From the NCBI GenBank assembly GCA_033239525.1, contig BSYO01000014.1:4444536-4508535 (forward strand): 64,000 nucleotides of DNA, read 5' to 3'. The notes below the pieces were generated by a model. The model was not told the origin of the DNA. It saw nothing but the letters and a program-made list of their open reading frames with translations, and made no database searches. Of this stretch, positions 46,850-59,100 are shown piece after piece; the first letter of the stretch is position 1, and each line of letters starts with the position of its first letter. The position numbers and the translations under genes are program-made. The stretch is from Nepenthes gracilis. Lineage: Eukaryota; Streptophyta; Magnoliopsida; Caryophyllales; Nepenthaceae.

Positions 46850-46979
46850 TAGGCCCATAAAGCCTCGCGCGTTTCCCAGGCGAGGCTCCACGACGTAACG
46901 TCTTCTGACCATGCAGACGTTAAATGCACCGGTCACACCAAGAGACACGATCGCCAACAGTGACTCTTCTTCCCACACG

Positions 46980-48028
46980 AAGTCAAATACACATCACCAG
47001 GAGAAAGCGCCCGGCAAAAGAAAAGTACACACAAAGGGAAGAAGAAGATGAAGGCAAAAAGGGCTACTTTTTTTATTAATCAATGCTTTCTTACAAAGTA
47101 CAAAGTCTGCAAGAATAATGCTACGAGAAAGACGGAGGAAGACAACGGTGCGAGGCCCCGTATGCTCCATTGCCATGCCCAAGATGAGCTTGGCGAACGT
47201 GATCTACATGAGATCCCCACGGCTGGAGCCGTTGGTGGTTCGCCGAGCGGACTGGGGCAGGCATGGAAGCACACCCCCCGATGGAAGCCGCCGAAGCACT
47301 ATCCACCGGGGTGGGATCAGCACCGAGGCTAGGAAACCACTCAGAGGAAGTAGGGAGAGGACCCCCCACTCCCTCGTCAGGTTTCTGGCCTCGAGACCCC
47401 TCCACGGTCCGCGCTCGAGCCTAACGAGTGGGAAGAGCATGTGCAGGAGCCTCCGCTGGCAGAAGACATACCCGCAGAGGTTCCGCCAAGACTCTACCCC
47501 ACGTTCGGGCGAGCTACGGCCGAGAGAGGGTACATGATGACAGCAGAATGGCCGAGCCACTCTCGTTAGCATGAGGAGAAAGCTGCAACATCGAAGTTAA
47601 AACAGTCTTCATCAAGAACTTCAAGCATTCAGCCGAACCATCCAACTCCTTCTCTGACACCCGCCTGGAGCGGGGAAAGCCAGGGTCTTCTCATTGCCTC
47701 TCCGATGGTTGCTAAGGGATGAACTCTACTGGCTCAAATGCCCCCTATTTATGGACGAGATGCAAGCCATTCTCTTGCCTAACGCAGCGTGGCAACTAGT
47801 AGACGTCTTTCACAGAATAGGAAAGACCCTTGGTCAGACGCAACCCAAGGCGTGCGAATCTCACCCGTCAGAGTGGCGAATCACGACAGCGCCTGAAAAG
47901 CCTGTCCAACCTCCTGGGGAAGGCGCGAACCCAGAAAATGACAAACGATGGCACGGCACGAGGAGGGCCGTGGAGTCACGGAATGGGCCCAAGGGACATG
48001 CCAGGCCCGATCACTGGCCGGCCCAGGC
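46980..48028. other. 3' region of element C, unresolved
   Basis: GC-rich sequence between the second antisense unit and the purine tract. On the minus strand there is a TATA-like CCATAAATAGGGGG near 47743-47756, an AATAAA at 47077-47072, and overlapping frames of 94-122 codons (47572-47204, 47405-47121) that match nothing I recognise. It may be a third, decayed antisense transcription unit; I cannot show that it codes. Confidence 0.35.
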
Positions 48029-48040
48029 ATGGGGGGCTAG

Positions 48041-48658
48041 TGTTGGGTCCCATGTCTTGGCCCATGAAGAATTTCCAGGCCCATGAAAAGATTAGAAGCC
48101 CACGAAGGATGATGAAGCCCAAGGAGATGACGAAGTCCAGCCCGTTGCCGAAAACGTGCGCGAGGCCACGCCGCGTAACTCACGACGGGGACTCGCAAAG
48201 ACATTAATGCGCTGGAAAACGATTGTAAAGGCGGAAAGGCCGGCCAAAATAGGGAAGCGGCACGGCATGGGGCAAAGGCCAACTTGGCCACGCAGGTGCC
48301 TATAAGAGCTCGCATGCAGGGAAAGCCAGCCAATCCTCGTTCCGGGGAAAACCAGGCGTGGCCGCTAATGTCGAGCACGCCATAAGCTAGCTCGCCCACG
48401 CCAAAATAACAGCTGACATGACCGTTGGTCCACGACAGTGACCAGCGGCAAAGGACCCCTCACAACAGGCATCTTGGCGCCCAGAGTCCAACGGGGAGGC
48501 GCCTATAAGAGCTCCCACAACACATAGGGAAAAGGATTCGATTCCAATCCCCCAATTCTCTAACTGAGATTCCTAGCTACAATCGGTTTGGCAACTACGA
48601 ACTTTACATGTCTTAAAGAAGAAAGAGCTGGAATTCAGGAGTGACTCACTTTGCATGG
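48041..48658 (+). repeat. 3' LTR of element C (right end uncertain)
   Basis: Starts TGTTGGGTCCC directly after the purine tract. CTATAAGAGCTC occurs at about 48300 and 48502; the second is a plausible TATA box. No CA end with a matching 5' LTR is available to fix the border; sequence resembling another LTR starts near 48659. Confidence 0.65.
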
Positions 48659-50330
48659 TGTGGCATAAGCTAAAATTTTCTCATTTGCTGAATTATGCAC
48701 TTTTGCTCCCTAACGTCTTCTCGGATATTTTAACGGGAAAGTTAGCCACCCGTTGTATAAATTGTGTGTCAAGGGTAGCTAGGCCGTTAAGAATTATGAT
48801 CATCTCCTACTCATTGCATTCTCCACACCATCATTCACGCATCTCTCACGCCATTACAGCATTCAATCGCGCACCGCTCTTAGCGTGCGCCATTTCTATT
48901 TATCTTAATATTTTAGATAAATTCAAATATATCATTCATGGGTATGAAACGGTGTCCGATCTTGTCTATAGTGTTATATGTATAACGCCTTTGGCCTTAT
49001 TGGCCTTTCTATAAATATAATCCGAGTTTTGATTATCTACTCATTTAGTAAGTAAGACTTATTGGCCTTTGGTCTCTAAGAAAATCAGGAAAGGTGGATA
49101 GTAAATCAGGATTACTAAGAAAAGGTTGATGGAAAGTATTATGCATAAACTACATATTAATTGATTTAGGAATTATATCAAAAGGGTGATAATCATCTTT
49201 ATATTTTCCTTTGATATGTTCATCAGAAGTTAAAGGTTAACGCAGAATGTCAAATCTATTTTGTGGATGGATAACCTGGATGTCTTCAGTAAGTTGTTCT
49301 TGTTGAAGGCATTTAATAGGATGGAACGGTTGAATATCAAGTAATGTATGTTTTGGATAATTAATTGAAAGTTATGGATCAAAACTTTCTGATTTGATAT
49401 GAAGAAAAGTGTAAAGTTTTTCTAAGTATATGTATTGGACCATAATTATATTTTAGTGAGTCGTATATTATAGCATACCTTAATATATTATAATGGTGAA
49501 TCGAGGTTCCAACCCATAATTTATGGGTGAGAAGCGACATTCAATCATATTTATAGGGTTATATATATGACGACCCACCTATATTATATTATAGTATACT
49601 TTAATTTATTATAATGATAAATCGAGGTTCAAACATATCATCCATTAATAAAAAACGATGTTCGATCCCGTCAATAATGTTATATATATGACGACCAACT
49701 TATGAGTTTTGAATAGTAATATATAACCTTTGATTGTTTGAAAATAAATATAACCCAAATTTTAATTATCTACTCCTTTAGTAAGTAAGACTTATTGGCC
49801 TTTTGTCCCTAAAAAAATCAGATTTTAGTATATTTAGATGATAAATAATGAATAAGAACATGATAAAGAACCTTAGAAAAGACTAATTTGAATTTCTACA
49901 TGAGCATTTTGGAAATTCTATGTCATTGTATCAGATTATAATTCATTATCAATTTGATAGCTTCTGATATGTTTTAAATGTAAATTATATATGTTTTTTA
50001 TTTAATTATACATCTTATTGAGCTTTTAACTCACTCCTTATATTTGTTTTACTAACTTCATCTAACGTATCGTGTTTCTAATCAAAAATTCGACAGAATT
50101 TTAACTATAATATGAACGTCGGCCAAATACAAAACCTGTATAATAATCCTGTACATAAAAATTACACCCTCAACAATCCAAAAAATCCATCACTATCAAC
50201 CCAAACATCCAGACAACACAACAAACTAATACAGGATCCTAAATACTGCCACAATCATTCTGTGGCTCCAACATTATGTCTTCGAACACAATATCGGACA
50301 CAGGGAGACGCCACTAGGTACCTGAAACCA
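48659..50330 (+). repeat. Decayed chromovirus-type LTR remnant K
   Basis: May begin at TGTGGCATAAGCTAAAATTT (cf. TGTGACGACCCAAAATTT of D). It holds collinear homology with 6390-6560 (ATAACCCAAATTTTAATTATC, then GACTTATTGGCC at 49745-49800), an internal tandem duplication of a TATATTATAG...GACGACCCACC block (49461-49700), and CTTATTGAGCTTTTAACTCAC near 50010. No coding sequence. Borders are approximate. Confidence 0.5.
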
Positions 50331-51752
50331 GCGATAAAACCTTGGGAAACATAACCATCCATCGATGTAGCGGAAACTGTACTATGGATGTTTCCTTATC
50401 ATCAATAGTATCATATGCATACATTCGTGAATAAAATCTAACAGAAATATAGAATAATCACATCAAAGATATAAGACTGTAAAACTAAGCCCTTAAGATC
50501 ATCTTCATCATCTTCAAACCTAGCCGACTCAAATCCTCTACCCTACCTTAGTGGGTGCAATTCATACTCATCTGGAGAAAGAAAAATAGTAAGGGTGAGT
50601 CAAAAACTCAATAAGACACACACACACATATATATATCAAGGGACATGCATATTTTCATGTTCAAAATGTAATAATACATATATGAAGGAATAGGAAGGC
50701 ACATGAGATTGCAAGACATGATTCAGAAGGGAATACTTTCATTGTTTATTCCAAATTTCTTTAGTTCATTTTTTTGTCTTGTCTTAGTTATCAATTTATG
50801 CCGAAAACTTATTTCATTTGAGGACCAAGGTCAGTAGGCCTCACTGACAAAGAAGCGGTCGATTGTAACATGGATTGTATTTGCTCCCACATAATCAAAA
50901 GTCATCTCCTCCTATTTATAACCCAAGGTGGGCCGTCTACATACAATTCCTATAGACTAGGCCATAGCCACAATGCGGATTCAAAATGACAACGATCGTC
51001 CACTATAATATACTAAGGCATGCCAAGGAATATCACCCATTATAAAGCACGGATCGAATACATGGTTAGAGTAATCCTTGAGTTTTCACTGTAATATTTT
51101 GGCATGTCAAAATTTATTATCCGTAATCCTTGGTCCAAGTTCTTAATTCCTTATTTCATTAGAGAATTCTATTCTTAAGCATAAAATCCTTCGTTCTCAC
51201 TCTATTAGAGAACGTTTCATAAGCCAATTAGATCTTCATTTCAAAGAATAGTTCATAGGTCCATCACTTAATTATAGAATTTCCTCCATCATCAAATTTT
51301 CTTTCCTTAGACATATTTCGATATAGTTTCCATAGTTCCCCGTGAGCTTGGATCATCACGGGATCATAGTTCATGCACAATTCTTCTTTGGAGTTTGGGG
51401 GATTTAAAAATTCATTCTCATTTCATGCCAAATAGAATTATATGGCTTCCTATTGATAATCCTTTTATAATTGGTTCATGACATGGTTTTCGAAATATAT
51501 TCAATTAACATTTTTATAACATATGCATAAATGTTCACAAGGTTTGGAATAAATAAATAACTCTTACCACCCTAAGCCAAAATAACTTTAGAGCATCCGG
51601 GTATCAAATACCTTCCCAAAAGTATGCTATATAATTTCTGAAGTTAGGATCATGCATAAGTTACGTTAATTCAAATAAAGTCCAAATGTAGCGCAGGTTA
51701 GGACTTCGGTGAGTACAAAACCCTACGAAACTATAAATTCGGACACCCAATT
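50260..51752 (-). repeat. Decayed LTR remnant J, minus strand, left part
   Basis: On the minus strand it carries CTTATTGAGTTTTTGACTCACC (50621-50600), GCCCACCTTGGGTTATAAAT (near 50930) and GCATGCCTTAGTATATTATAG (near 51025), blocks shared with K and with 5793-7050. It is cut at 51752 by the solo LTR; the rest continues at 54673-55433. Confidence 0.5.
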
Positions 51753-54512
51753 TGTAATGACCCAAACTCGAGTCACTCGACTCAATTCAAACCAACCACG
51801 AAAAAACTCAAAATTTCAATCATCATAAAAAATTTAACATCATAATTATAATTTCCATAGTAAATTCCTTCAAGATAATAAACATATAAATATTATTATC
51901 CTAAGAATACAGTCTCAATAATTTATCCAAATAAAACCACGATCGATGAACTGTCTCTAAAATTTCTTCTCACAAGCTTCTATCTCTACTATCTTCTTTA
52001 TCTTGAGTTTCTGTAGTCAAAGTAGGATTCCTCGACTTGCACTATACAATTAACTAAATCTAGAGCCAAAAGAATGCAATAGTGAGCCAAATGTTCAATA
52101 AGTGATAGCAAATCCAAAACAAATAGAAAAGGATAGCAGCAACGCATAAGGTATGAAAAAAATCATGAATAATAGTACAATATCTAATAAATAAATATGT
52201 CAAAGAAAATATACTTCATCGCATTTACGATACCAATACATAAGTGGATTACTCCAACTCTGATGTGACAAGATCATAAGACTCTACCAATACAAGACAA
52301 AGATCCCTCAGAATCCAATCTATAAGAAATAAAAACGGATCCCCTGATCCGAATATCAGCAAGAACGATCTAAAAACCGAATAATAATAAACAATATGAA
52401 TTTCACTGAATCCGAATACCGTAAAATCCGACACATGGATTCTACCGAATACAACCCGTGGATTCAATCGAATCCAAAAACTTATGAGGTATCAACAATA
52501 ACAAAATATCATAATGAATCTCCTTGAATCTTATTCTATTACCGTGAACCAAGGCTGCATATTTACACCCCTAATGGCTGGGTAAGTGCAATGAGGTTAT
52601 CCATGATATCTTCACTACCCCTACAATCCTCCCAGATGTTATACCCGTAGCATGCCCATACAATCCATGATATCCCTAGCCAAATGATATCCTTGATATT
52701 ATCTCCTACAATGGTCACATGGTTATAAGTATCACTCCTTAATAAACAATATACCTCATTATTTTTATGATATGAAAATTAGTATCGGATAAATGTAGAC
52801 CACGCAAAGGTTTCATAACCTCCTATTCGACTAGATACCTTAATATTTTCATACGCTCTCCTTAAACTTGACTGTAGAAAACCAATAATTCAATTACTCA
52901 CGTAATCAAATATAATACAAAATAGGCTATGCAAGTACAATGATAGAAATGTCGTTTGGTGCAAACCAGGGCTATGCTCATACCATCAAGATCAACACAA
53001 AGAAATTTATCATGGAACGATGAAATAACAAAAAAGAACCAGAAAAATATCTATTTTATAATCTTTGATCATAATCGACTATTCAGACATATCAAATCTC
53101 ATTTCTAAGGTCACAAGATATCCTCAATTTTGTCATTATTGAATTAACCCACAATTCTCATCTTATTTAACTATCCGGATAATTTCACAAAAATCCAATC
53201 GAATAATAATTACCGATAACTTTCCCGTCAATCAACTAACTCTTTCCATACATATATATATATACATATATTTACATCACACCCAAGTCTACACACAGTC
53301 TTACACACCACATATACACACACTCGGCTACCCACACTCTTACACAGCTACACACACAGCCAATATACACTTCCACATCTGCTGATTTAAATCTGCCATT
53401 TTCCATATATATATATTCACATAAATATACTTACATATATACAATCCAACTACGGCATACATCTAAATGTATAAATATACATCCACACTCTACCCACACA
53501 CACACAAAGCGGCACACACACACACACACGCACACACACCCCTACACGTACACGGCAGCACACTTCCAGTAGACAACATAGACACACACCTACTGATCCA
53601 CACCCACAACACAGGCACACGCATATCATCTTCATTTTTCAGGAATCAAACGGCGACTGTTCCTTCTCAATTTCTCGACTTATCACCAATTAAACTATCC
53701 CTCATGTAAATAAGGAATTTTGTATCTTCATTGTATCATGATTTTAAGCCTTAAGCCTTAATTTTAATGGATAGCCCGAATTGCTATTTCCATTGAGTCG
53801 AAGGCTCTATTTTGCCATAACTTCACTTTACCAAAAGTTTTCAAAATCAAATCATGGAAACAAGAAATTTAACCCACAATATTTAACAGAGGATTGTAAA
53901 TTTTACATACTAATTATTTTTGAGCGCCGAATCACACAAATTCCTTGGGGATTCCACGGTAGAGCCGAAGCTCTGTTTTTCCCATTTCTCATCAATGGCC
54001 CGATTTTAATTAAAATTCTCCAAAATTTACCCACATATAACAAGTTCTTTCATCATCCTAATACACAATTGAAAGGAATGGACATAAAAATTGGAAAATG
54101 AAGGTCACGGATTATTGTAAAAAACTCAAATCAACTTGTCTGAAACTGTAGCACGGCTAGGGTTTAGTGGCGGTGGCGGCGGCGGCGGCGGCGGCGTTGA
54201 TTGCAGAGGCGGTGGTGGCTTCGAACTATCACGGTGACAATCCCTCCGGCGTCGGTCAATGATGGCAGTGGCGGCTTTACTCTGCTTTGGCTCCCTTTTC
54301 TTTTTCCTCTTCCTTCACCGCTTTCTCTTTAAATAATGAAGGAGTTAACGCGTTCCAAGTTGGGTGTCCATTACCTCCCTTCCTCCTCACCGCAACTCTC
54401 GTGAACCGTTTCCCTTTTATTCTTCTCTCATCTCCTTCTTCTCCTTCTTCTTCCCATTTTCTTTCTTTCCTCTTTTTCCCTCTTCCTTCTTCTTCATTCA
54501 TTTCATTCCCTG

Positions 54513-54577
<65 letters not shown>

Positions 54578-54667
54578 ATCATTTGATATTATTATTCATT
54601 AATAATACTATTATTTATTACTATATTATCTAACTATATACTCCGAGTCAAATATCAGAGTGTTACA
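51753..54667 (-). repeat. Solo LTR, 2915 bp, minus strand
   Basis: On the minus strand it starts TGTAACACTCTGATATTTG (54667) and ends GGGTCATTACA (51753). Both sides carry the perfect 5-bp duplication CAATT (51748-51752 and 54668-54672). Length and end style match the D LTR (2966 bp, ...GGGTCGTCACA). It contains a CTTATTGAACATTTGGCTCAC motif near its 3' end, a CA/TG-rich stretch (53270-53620), a GGC repeat (about 54171-54197) and a TTA microsatellite. No internal coding region is present, so it is the product of LTR-LTR recombination. Confidence 0.9.
54512..54576. repeat. (TTA)n microsatellite
   Basis: About 21 perfect TTA/ATT units inside the solo LTR, next to a pyrimidine-rich TTC/TTCC tract (54290-54510). 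Confidence 0.98.
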
Positions 54668-55433
54668 CAATTGATGAATTAACATATTCCTGATGCAGAT
54701 AATAATATTCTAAAGTCAATTTATGCATAAATCTCAATTTAATCGGTGAACTCCTCCAGGGCGCGAGTTTAGGGTTCCATGTCCGAAAATGGATCAAAAT
54801 TACTAAGTCGGGGTGAAATTCACATATTTGCATGCTCGAGTCATGGGTAACAATTATTTAAGGCCAAATCATACATAAAATCCAAAATAAATAGTAAAAT
54901 GGGTCTGGGCGTGGTTTGGGATTTTGGGTTACGAAAAACCTCTCAAATCTTGATATTCGAACATGAAATTGATACATTTTCATACTTAGATTTTAGGCAA
55001 TATAATATATAAACTTATTTGGGTATCGGAATAAAGATACCGAATAAAATGAAATAAAAATGTAAGAAAATGAAAGAAAAAAGTATAAGTGCACTTACCT
55101 CGACCCGATCTATTATTTTTCTAACTAGTTCTAGCTCGGAATCAGACCCCAGGACCTTGGATTCTTCTTTATCTCTCTTCTCTCTCCCTCTCTCTCTGTG
55201 CGTGGAGGCCAAAAACTATTCAAATTGAAACCCTCGCGGGTTTATATATTCCAGGCTGGCGTGGGTCCACTGGACCTACCGTCGTGATGCCACCTCGAGC
55301 ACCCAGCGGGCCTTCCTTCATCAACTCAACCTACGGTATAGAAACTTCATTTTTTACGTGGATTAAACCCAATGTTGATCATATTAACTCAATTATCCAA
55401 AATTACGAACTTTAAAAATTGGTACATTATACA
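54668..55433 (-). repeat. Decayed LTR remnant J, right part (promoter side)
   Basis: The minus strand could start at TGTATAATGTACCAATTTTT (55433). It has a TATA box, ATATATAAACC, near 55249-55240, a purine-rich leader and a splice-donor-like GAGGTAAGTGC near 55100-55090. It continues at 51752 on the other side of the solo LTR. Confidence 0.45.
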
Positions 55434-55761
55434 TCACCAGATGAAAAGTTGGAATATTTGTTGGATGATCAGAATTGATGGTTAGGCAATTTTTGAAGAA
55501 TTTAGATTAAATTATAAAATATTTAAAATGTTGTAATGTGGGTTCGGACGGTAGTTAACATATTTAATGCTGTATTTCCAACTTTAAATTTAGTTTCAAA
55601 TGTTAGTAATCGATGTTTATGCTATTTAGACAACGGGTTGTAATTAACAAGTTGAATGTTGGTTATTTTAGTATTTTACTTATGGTTTGTAGACATGAAA
55701 CGTTGGCTATCCAGTAGTGGTTATAATTTCTATTTCAGTAGTTTGGTTATTTTAGTATTGG
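55434..55761. other. No recognisable feature
   Basis: AT-rich spacer between LTR remnant J and the LINE ORF1. Confidence 0.5.
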
Positions 55762-58100
55762 ATGCATCTATCGAGATTTGAAGAGAGAGAAGCTCTCCCT
55801 TCTCTCTACATTTTTGAATTTGCGTTGGCAATCGTTGGGTTGAACTCTCTAGCGGCTTCGGCGGTGCCGGCTATGGCCGGCCTCCTAGGGGCACTGCCTG
55901 GTCCTCCCTGGTCAGATTCTCCTCCTCTATTGCCCATTTGCTCTTCTCCGAGGGTAGGCTGTACGGATCCTCTGCCTCCTTTTTTGCCTCTACCCCGTCC
56001 ACCCTCTTGGCTTCTACCTCTTCCCTCTCCTTTGTCCTTTCCTTTATTGGAGCCCCCCTCCTCGTTTACTCTGACCGTTACTCTTTCTGCTGCGAATGGC
56101 TCTAAGGACGGCATCGACTTCCCTTTAGGTAATGGTCCTTCACCCTCTCTGTCTCAATCCCCTGTTCCTCTATTTTCTGAGAGTCGAGTAGATGCTTCCC
56201 CTTCCTAGTCTGCTATCATCCAAAAGGAGAATTTTGGGGTTAGTAAAGATTTGAAATTTTTCCCCTCCCGGGTGTTAGATGGAGATATAGTTATCATTTC
56301 TCCTCTATCTGAAGTTATTAAACAGGGAGCTCTATTGTGGGGGTTTTCATTAGAAGGATATTTCTTTGATTCCCCCCTCACTTCCAAGCTGTCAAAGCCA
56401 TTACCAGAAAAATTTGGGCACGCTTTGGGATTGTGCACATTGCTAGCACATAGAGAAGTGTTTACTAGCTGGACCGTGGGTGCTTAATGGGAAGGCCTTT
56501 TTCCTTAAAAAGTGGTCGCCTAGTATGCAATTGACAAAGGAGCAGCATAAATCATTCCCTATTTGGATTAAACTCTCAAATGTTCCGATTGATTTTTGGG
56601 CCCTTATAGGTCTCAGTTGGGTTGCCAGCGCTATAGCGAAACCTCTACAACTTGATCCAAAAACGGCCTGTATGGAAAGTGTTGATGTAGCAAAAATATG
56701 TGTTGAAGTGGGTGTGGATGCCTCCTTTCCCTCGAGCATTGCTTTACAGTCAAACCTAGATTCTTCTCCTGTGTTCGCATCCTCAACTGTGATGGATGTG
56801 GAATACAATTGGAAGCCGATTTGCTGTGGTCATTGTCTAAAGTTAGGACATGATGTCTATAAATGCAAAGCTAAGAGAATTTTCAGACCTTTCGGAAGAT
56901 TACTTCCTAATCCTTTCTCCTCCAAAATCCTTCCGCTGGCAAGGATCATGATGACCATTCAAAGCAATCTGCTTATTCGAATGGACTGCAGAAGGGTGCA
57001 TAGAAACCAGTTGCTCTGCCAATCCCTGTGCCGCCCTTAAAGATGATGATGAGGTGGATCCTTATTCGGGCCCTCTGGCTGTCGATCAAGCTCAATTGGA
57101 AATGCAGAGATTAGATGGTGTGCTGGTTAACACTATGGGTGTTGACACCTTGGAGGCTAGGAAGTCAGGTAATCCTTCTAAGAACATTGGCCCTTCCGAG
57201 CAGCTTGCCCCTGTGTCTGATAAAGCTATAAATGAGGCGATCACTAGGTTCCAGACCAACTTACCTTAGGCTGATTCTTCATCCCATATGGAGAATGTTG
57301 GTATTTTAATGGGTCCGAATATTAATTCTGAGCATTGGTGTCTTGGTCCAGAGTTGCAGTCCATGCCTGTTAACTCCCAGCAGAACATTGGAAAGCTGAG
57401 AAGGGAACCTGCTGCTCCGGAATCAAAGAAGCCCATTCTGAAGGATGTTGTAATAAGATGGAATCCTGTGAATGTTCCATGTTTGCCTCAGTGTGATGCT
57501 GCCCCCATCCTAGCAACTAGACCCAATGGTAAGGATAGTAACCGCGTGGAGTCTGATGATTCCACGCTCACTCAAACAGACTGCACTGTGTTGTCTTCAG
57601 TGGAAGGTGGGCATAAGAGCTGCCTCCTTCAACAAGGGGGCATGGGAATGGATCGGCTCCAAGCTACAAGCCATAATATAGCTTCTTTTGCTAATGTTTT
57701 GAGGTGTGGTATTGATCCGAATATACCTGATCGTGAAGCCCTCTTGTTCATTCAACCTATTACTAATGCGGACTGATTGGAAGCTATGGGGAGATCAGAT
57801 GATCATGAGGAAGTACCTGGCGCTATTTCTTCAGGATCTGCTCCCTGCACCCTCGAGGCTATGCCGGTGTCAAAGCAGCTCGGTTCATCAATTCAGAATC
57901 AATAGCCCGGAATGGTCCTTCATGCCAAGGAGATCATCATAGTGGGGATCAGTGCTCTTGCACCAGCATAGGTGTGCTGAGGAAGAACATTGCCGAGCTA
58001 AGGAAACAGTTTGTTGTTTCTAGACCACGTGCCATTGAGGAATCTCCTAATCCCGGGTCTAGTCAGGTTGGATCTGTGAAGAAATCTAAGTCGTGTAGAT
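55762..58100 (+). pseudogene. Plant LINE (L1-type) ORF1 remnant, zinc knuckle protein
   Basis: A Pro/Ser-rich N-terminus is followed (after a TAG at 56206) by the DUF4283-type RNA-binding domain: FPSRVLDGDIVIISPL near 56260, LCTLLAHREVF near 56434 and, after a frameshift near 56470, PWVLNGKAFFLKKWSP and FPIWIKLSNVPIDFWALIGL. A CCHC knuckle, C-G-H-C-L-K-L-G-H-D-V-Y-K-C, lies at about 56825-56866. The rest (57054-57776, another frame, one TAG) is a low-complexity tail. ORF1 of plant L1 elements binds element RNA. ORF2 (endonuclease, RT) and a poly(A) tail are absent, so the copy is truncated at 3' by something other than normal 5' truncation. Confidence 0.8.
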
Positions 58101-58299
58101 GTCGTAAATCCCCTCTTAATCCAATGGGCACTAAATGCTAATCTGCTTGATGGTTTATTGTTAGCTGTCTAGTTTGCCGATATGGTGTTTGGATGACGGA
58201 CTATATTAATGATGGGTTCGGGAGTTTAGGACATGACAATATAGCTACCAAGAATGCATAAAGACATGGGCGAACAATAAAAGGAAACTATCAAAATAT

Positions 58300-58543
58300 A
58301 CTAAACTAACAAATCGACAATTGCAATGGAAAAAAATTTAGTATATTATAGTAGGATAAAATATATCACCTTCAAATACCATTTTATTAGAAAAACTAAA
58401 ATAAGGAAAGAAATACAACTTTAATAAGACAAAAAATCAACTTGTAGACATGTTCACTAAAATTCTATCAAGATTAAAGTTTGAGCAATTGTTAAGTAAA
58501 CTTAGAGTTTTAAAAATATACATCAATGAGGAGTCTTAGTTAG
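58300..58543 (+). pseudogene. Copia RNase H 3' end
   Basis: From 58438 the frame reads QLVDMFTKILSRLKFEQL, then LSKLRVLKIYINEES and a stop at about 58539, the usual end of a copia polyprotein. Degraded RNase H (YHFIRK) precedes it from about 58300. It runs directly into an LTR. Confidence 0.82.
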
Positions 58544-58950
58544 TGATGCACATTTTAGAAACTTATCAACTACCAAAAAAATATAAGTTCTAGAAATTTT
58601 AAGATATGACATTTATTACTTAAAATAGATTGATTATAGTTCTATAAATTTTATGAAAGACCTAATTTAAGGAATAATTCTAGAATATCCTATAAAAACA
58701 ATCTTACTTGTGATATTTTAGAAGATTCTCACATCCATTGTTACACCAATTTTAACATTTATAAATTGGTAGAAGATGTACTTATTGGGTGTGAAAAATT
58801 AAATCCAAAGTTTGTCAGAGTGAAACCCAAATCTTTTACTTCTTTATTTTTATGGTACCTGTATATTTATATATTTTTTTCATATAATAATACTCTCTTA
58901 TTTTAGTGCTTCTACATCTGCTATCCTCCTTTTTATTAAATTCTAAAACA
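58544..58950 (+). repeat. 3' LTR of a copia element of the G family
   Basis: Starts TGATGCACATTTTAG after the coding end and a GAGGAGTCTTAG purine tract, and ends TTCTAAAACA. Homologous throughout to 23924-24255. Confidence 0.75.
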
Positions 58951-59100
58951 ACTAATGTTACAATGGCAAGTAAATAAAATATTTTTGAGCAGCAGTGGTC
59001 GAGCCTCAAAGGTTTAGGGCTGATCCCCCAAATAGGGGCCGGCCAACAGGAAGATATTCGAACCACGAGCCGTTTAGTTTGAAAATTTTAATATCAAGCT
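58951..59100. other. No recognisable feature
   Basis: Short spacer between the copia LTR and Tat element H; its last five bases, aagct (59096-59100), should be the left target duplication of H. Confidence 0.5.

Larger units (their letters stand above)
38833..48658 (+). mobile_element. Tat-lineage Ty3/gypsy retrotransposon C (5' truncated)
   Basis: It begins inside gag against the leader of element D and runs through protease remnant, RT, two RNase H domains, integrase, ~40-bp repeats, antisense genes, the purine tract ATGGGGGGCTAG (48029-48040) and the start of the 3' LTR. The 5' LTR is missing. It is a different Tat family from A/B: the pol is GC-rich with fewer stops, and the LTR starts TGTTGGGTCCC. 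The right border is uncertain, because decayed LTR sequence of another family appears to start near 48659. Confidence 0.9.

Noticed and set aside
47121..47572. Minus-strand frames of 94-122 codons in the element C 3' region
   Set aside because: Two frames overlap in different phases and neither shows the antisense family motifs; left as unresolved sequence.
54277..54586. Frames over the TTC/TTA tracts
   Set aside because: Low-complexity translation (poly-Ser/Phe, poly-Tyr) of microsatellites in the solo LTR.
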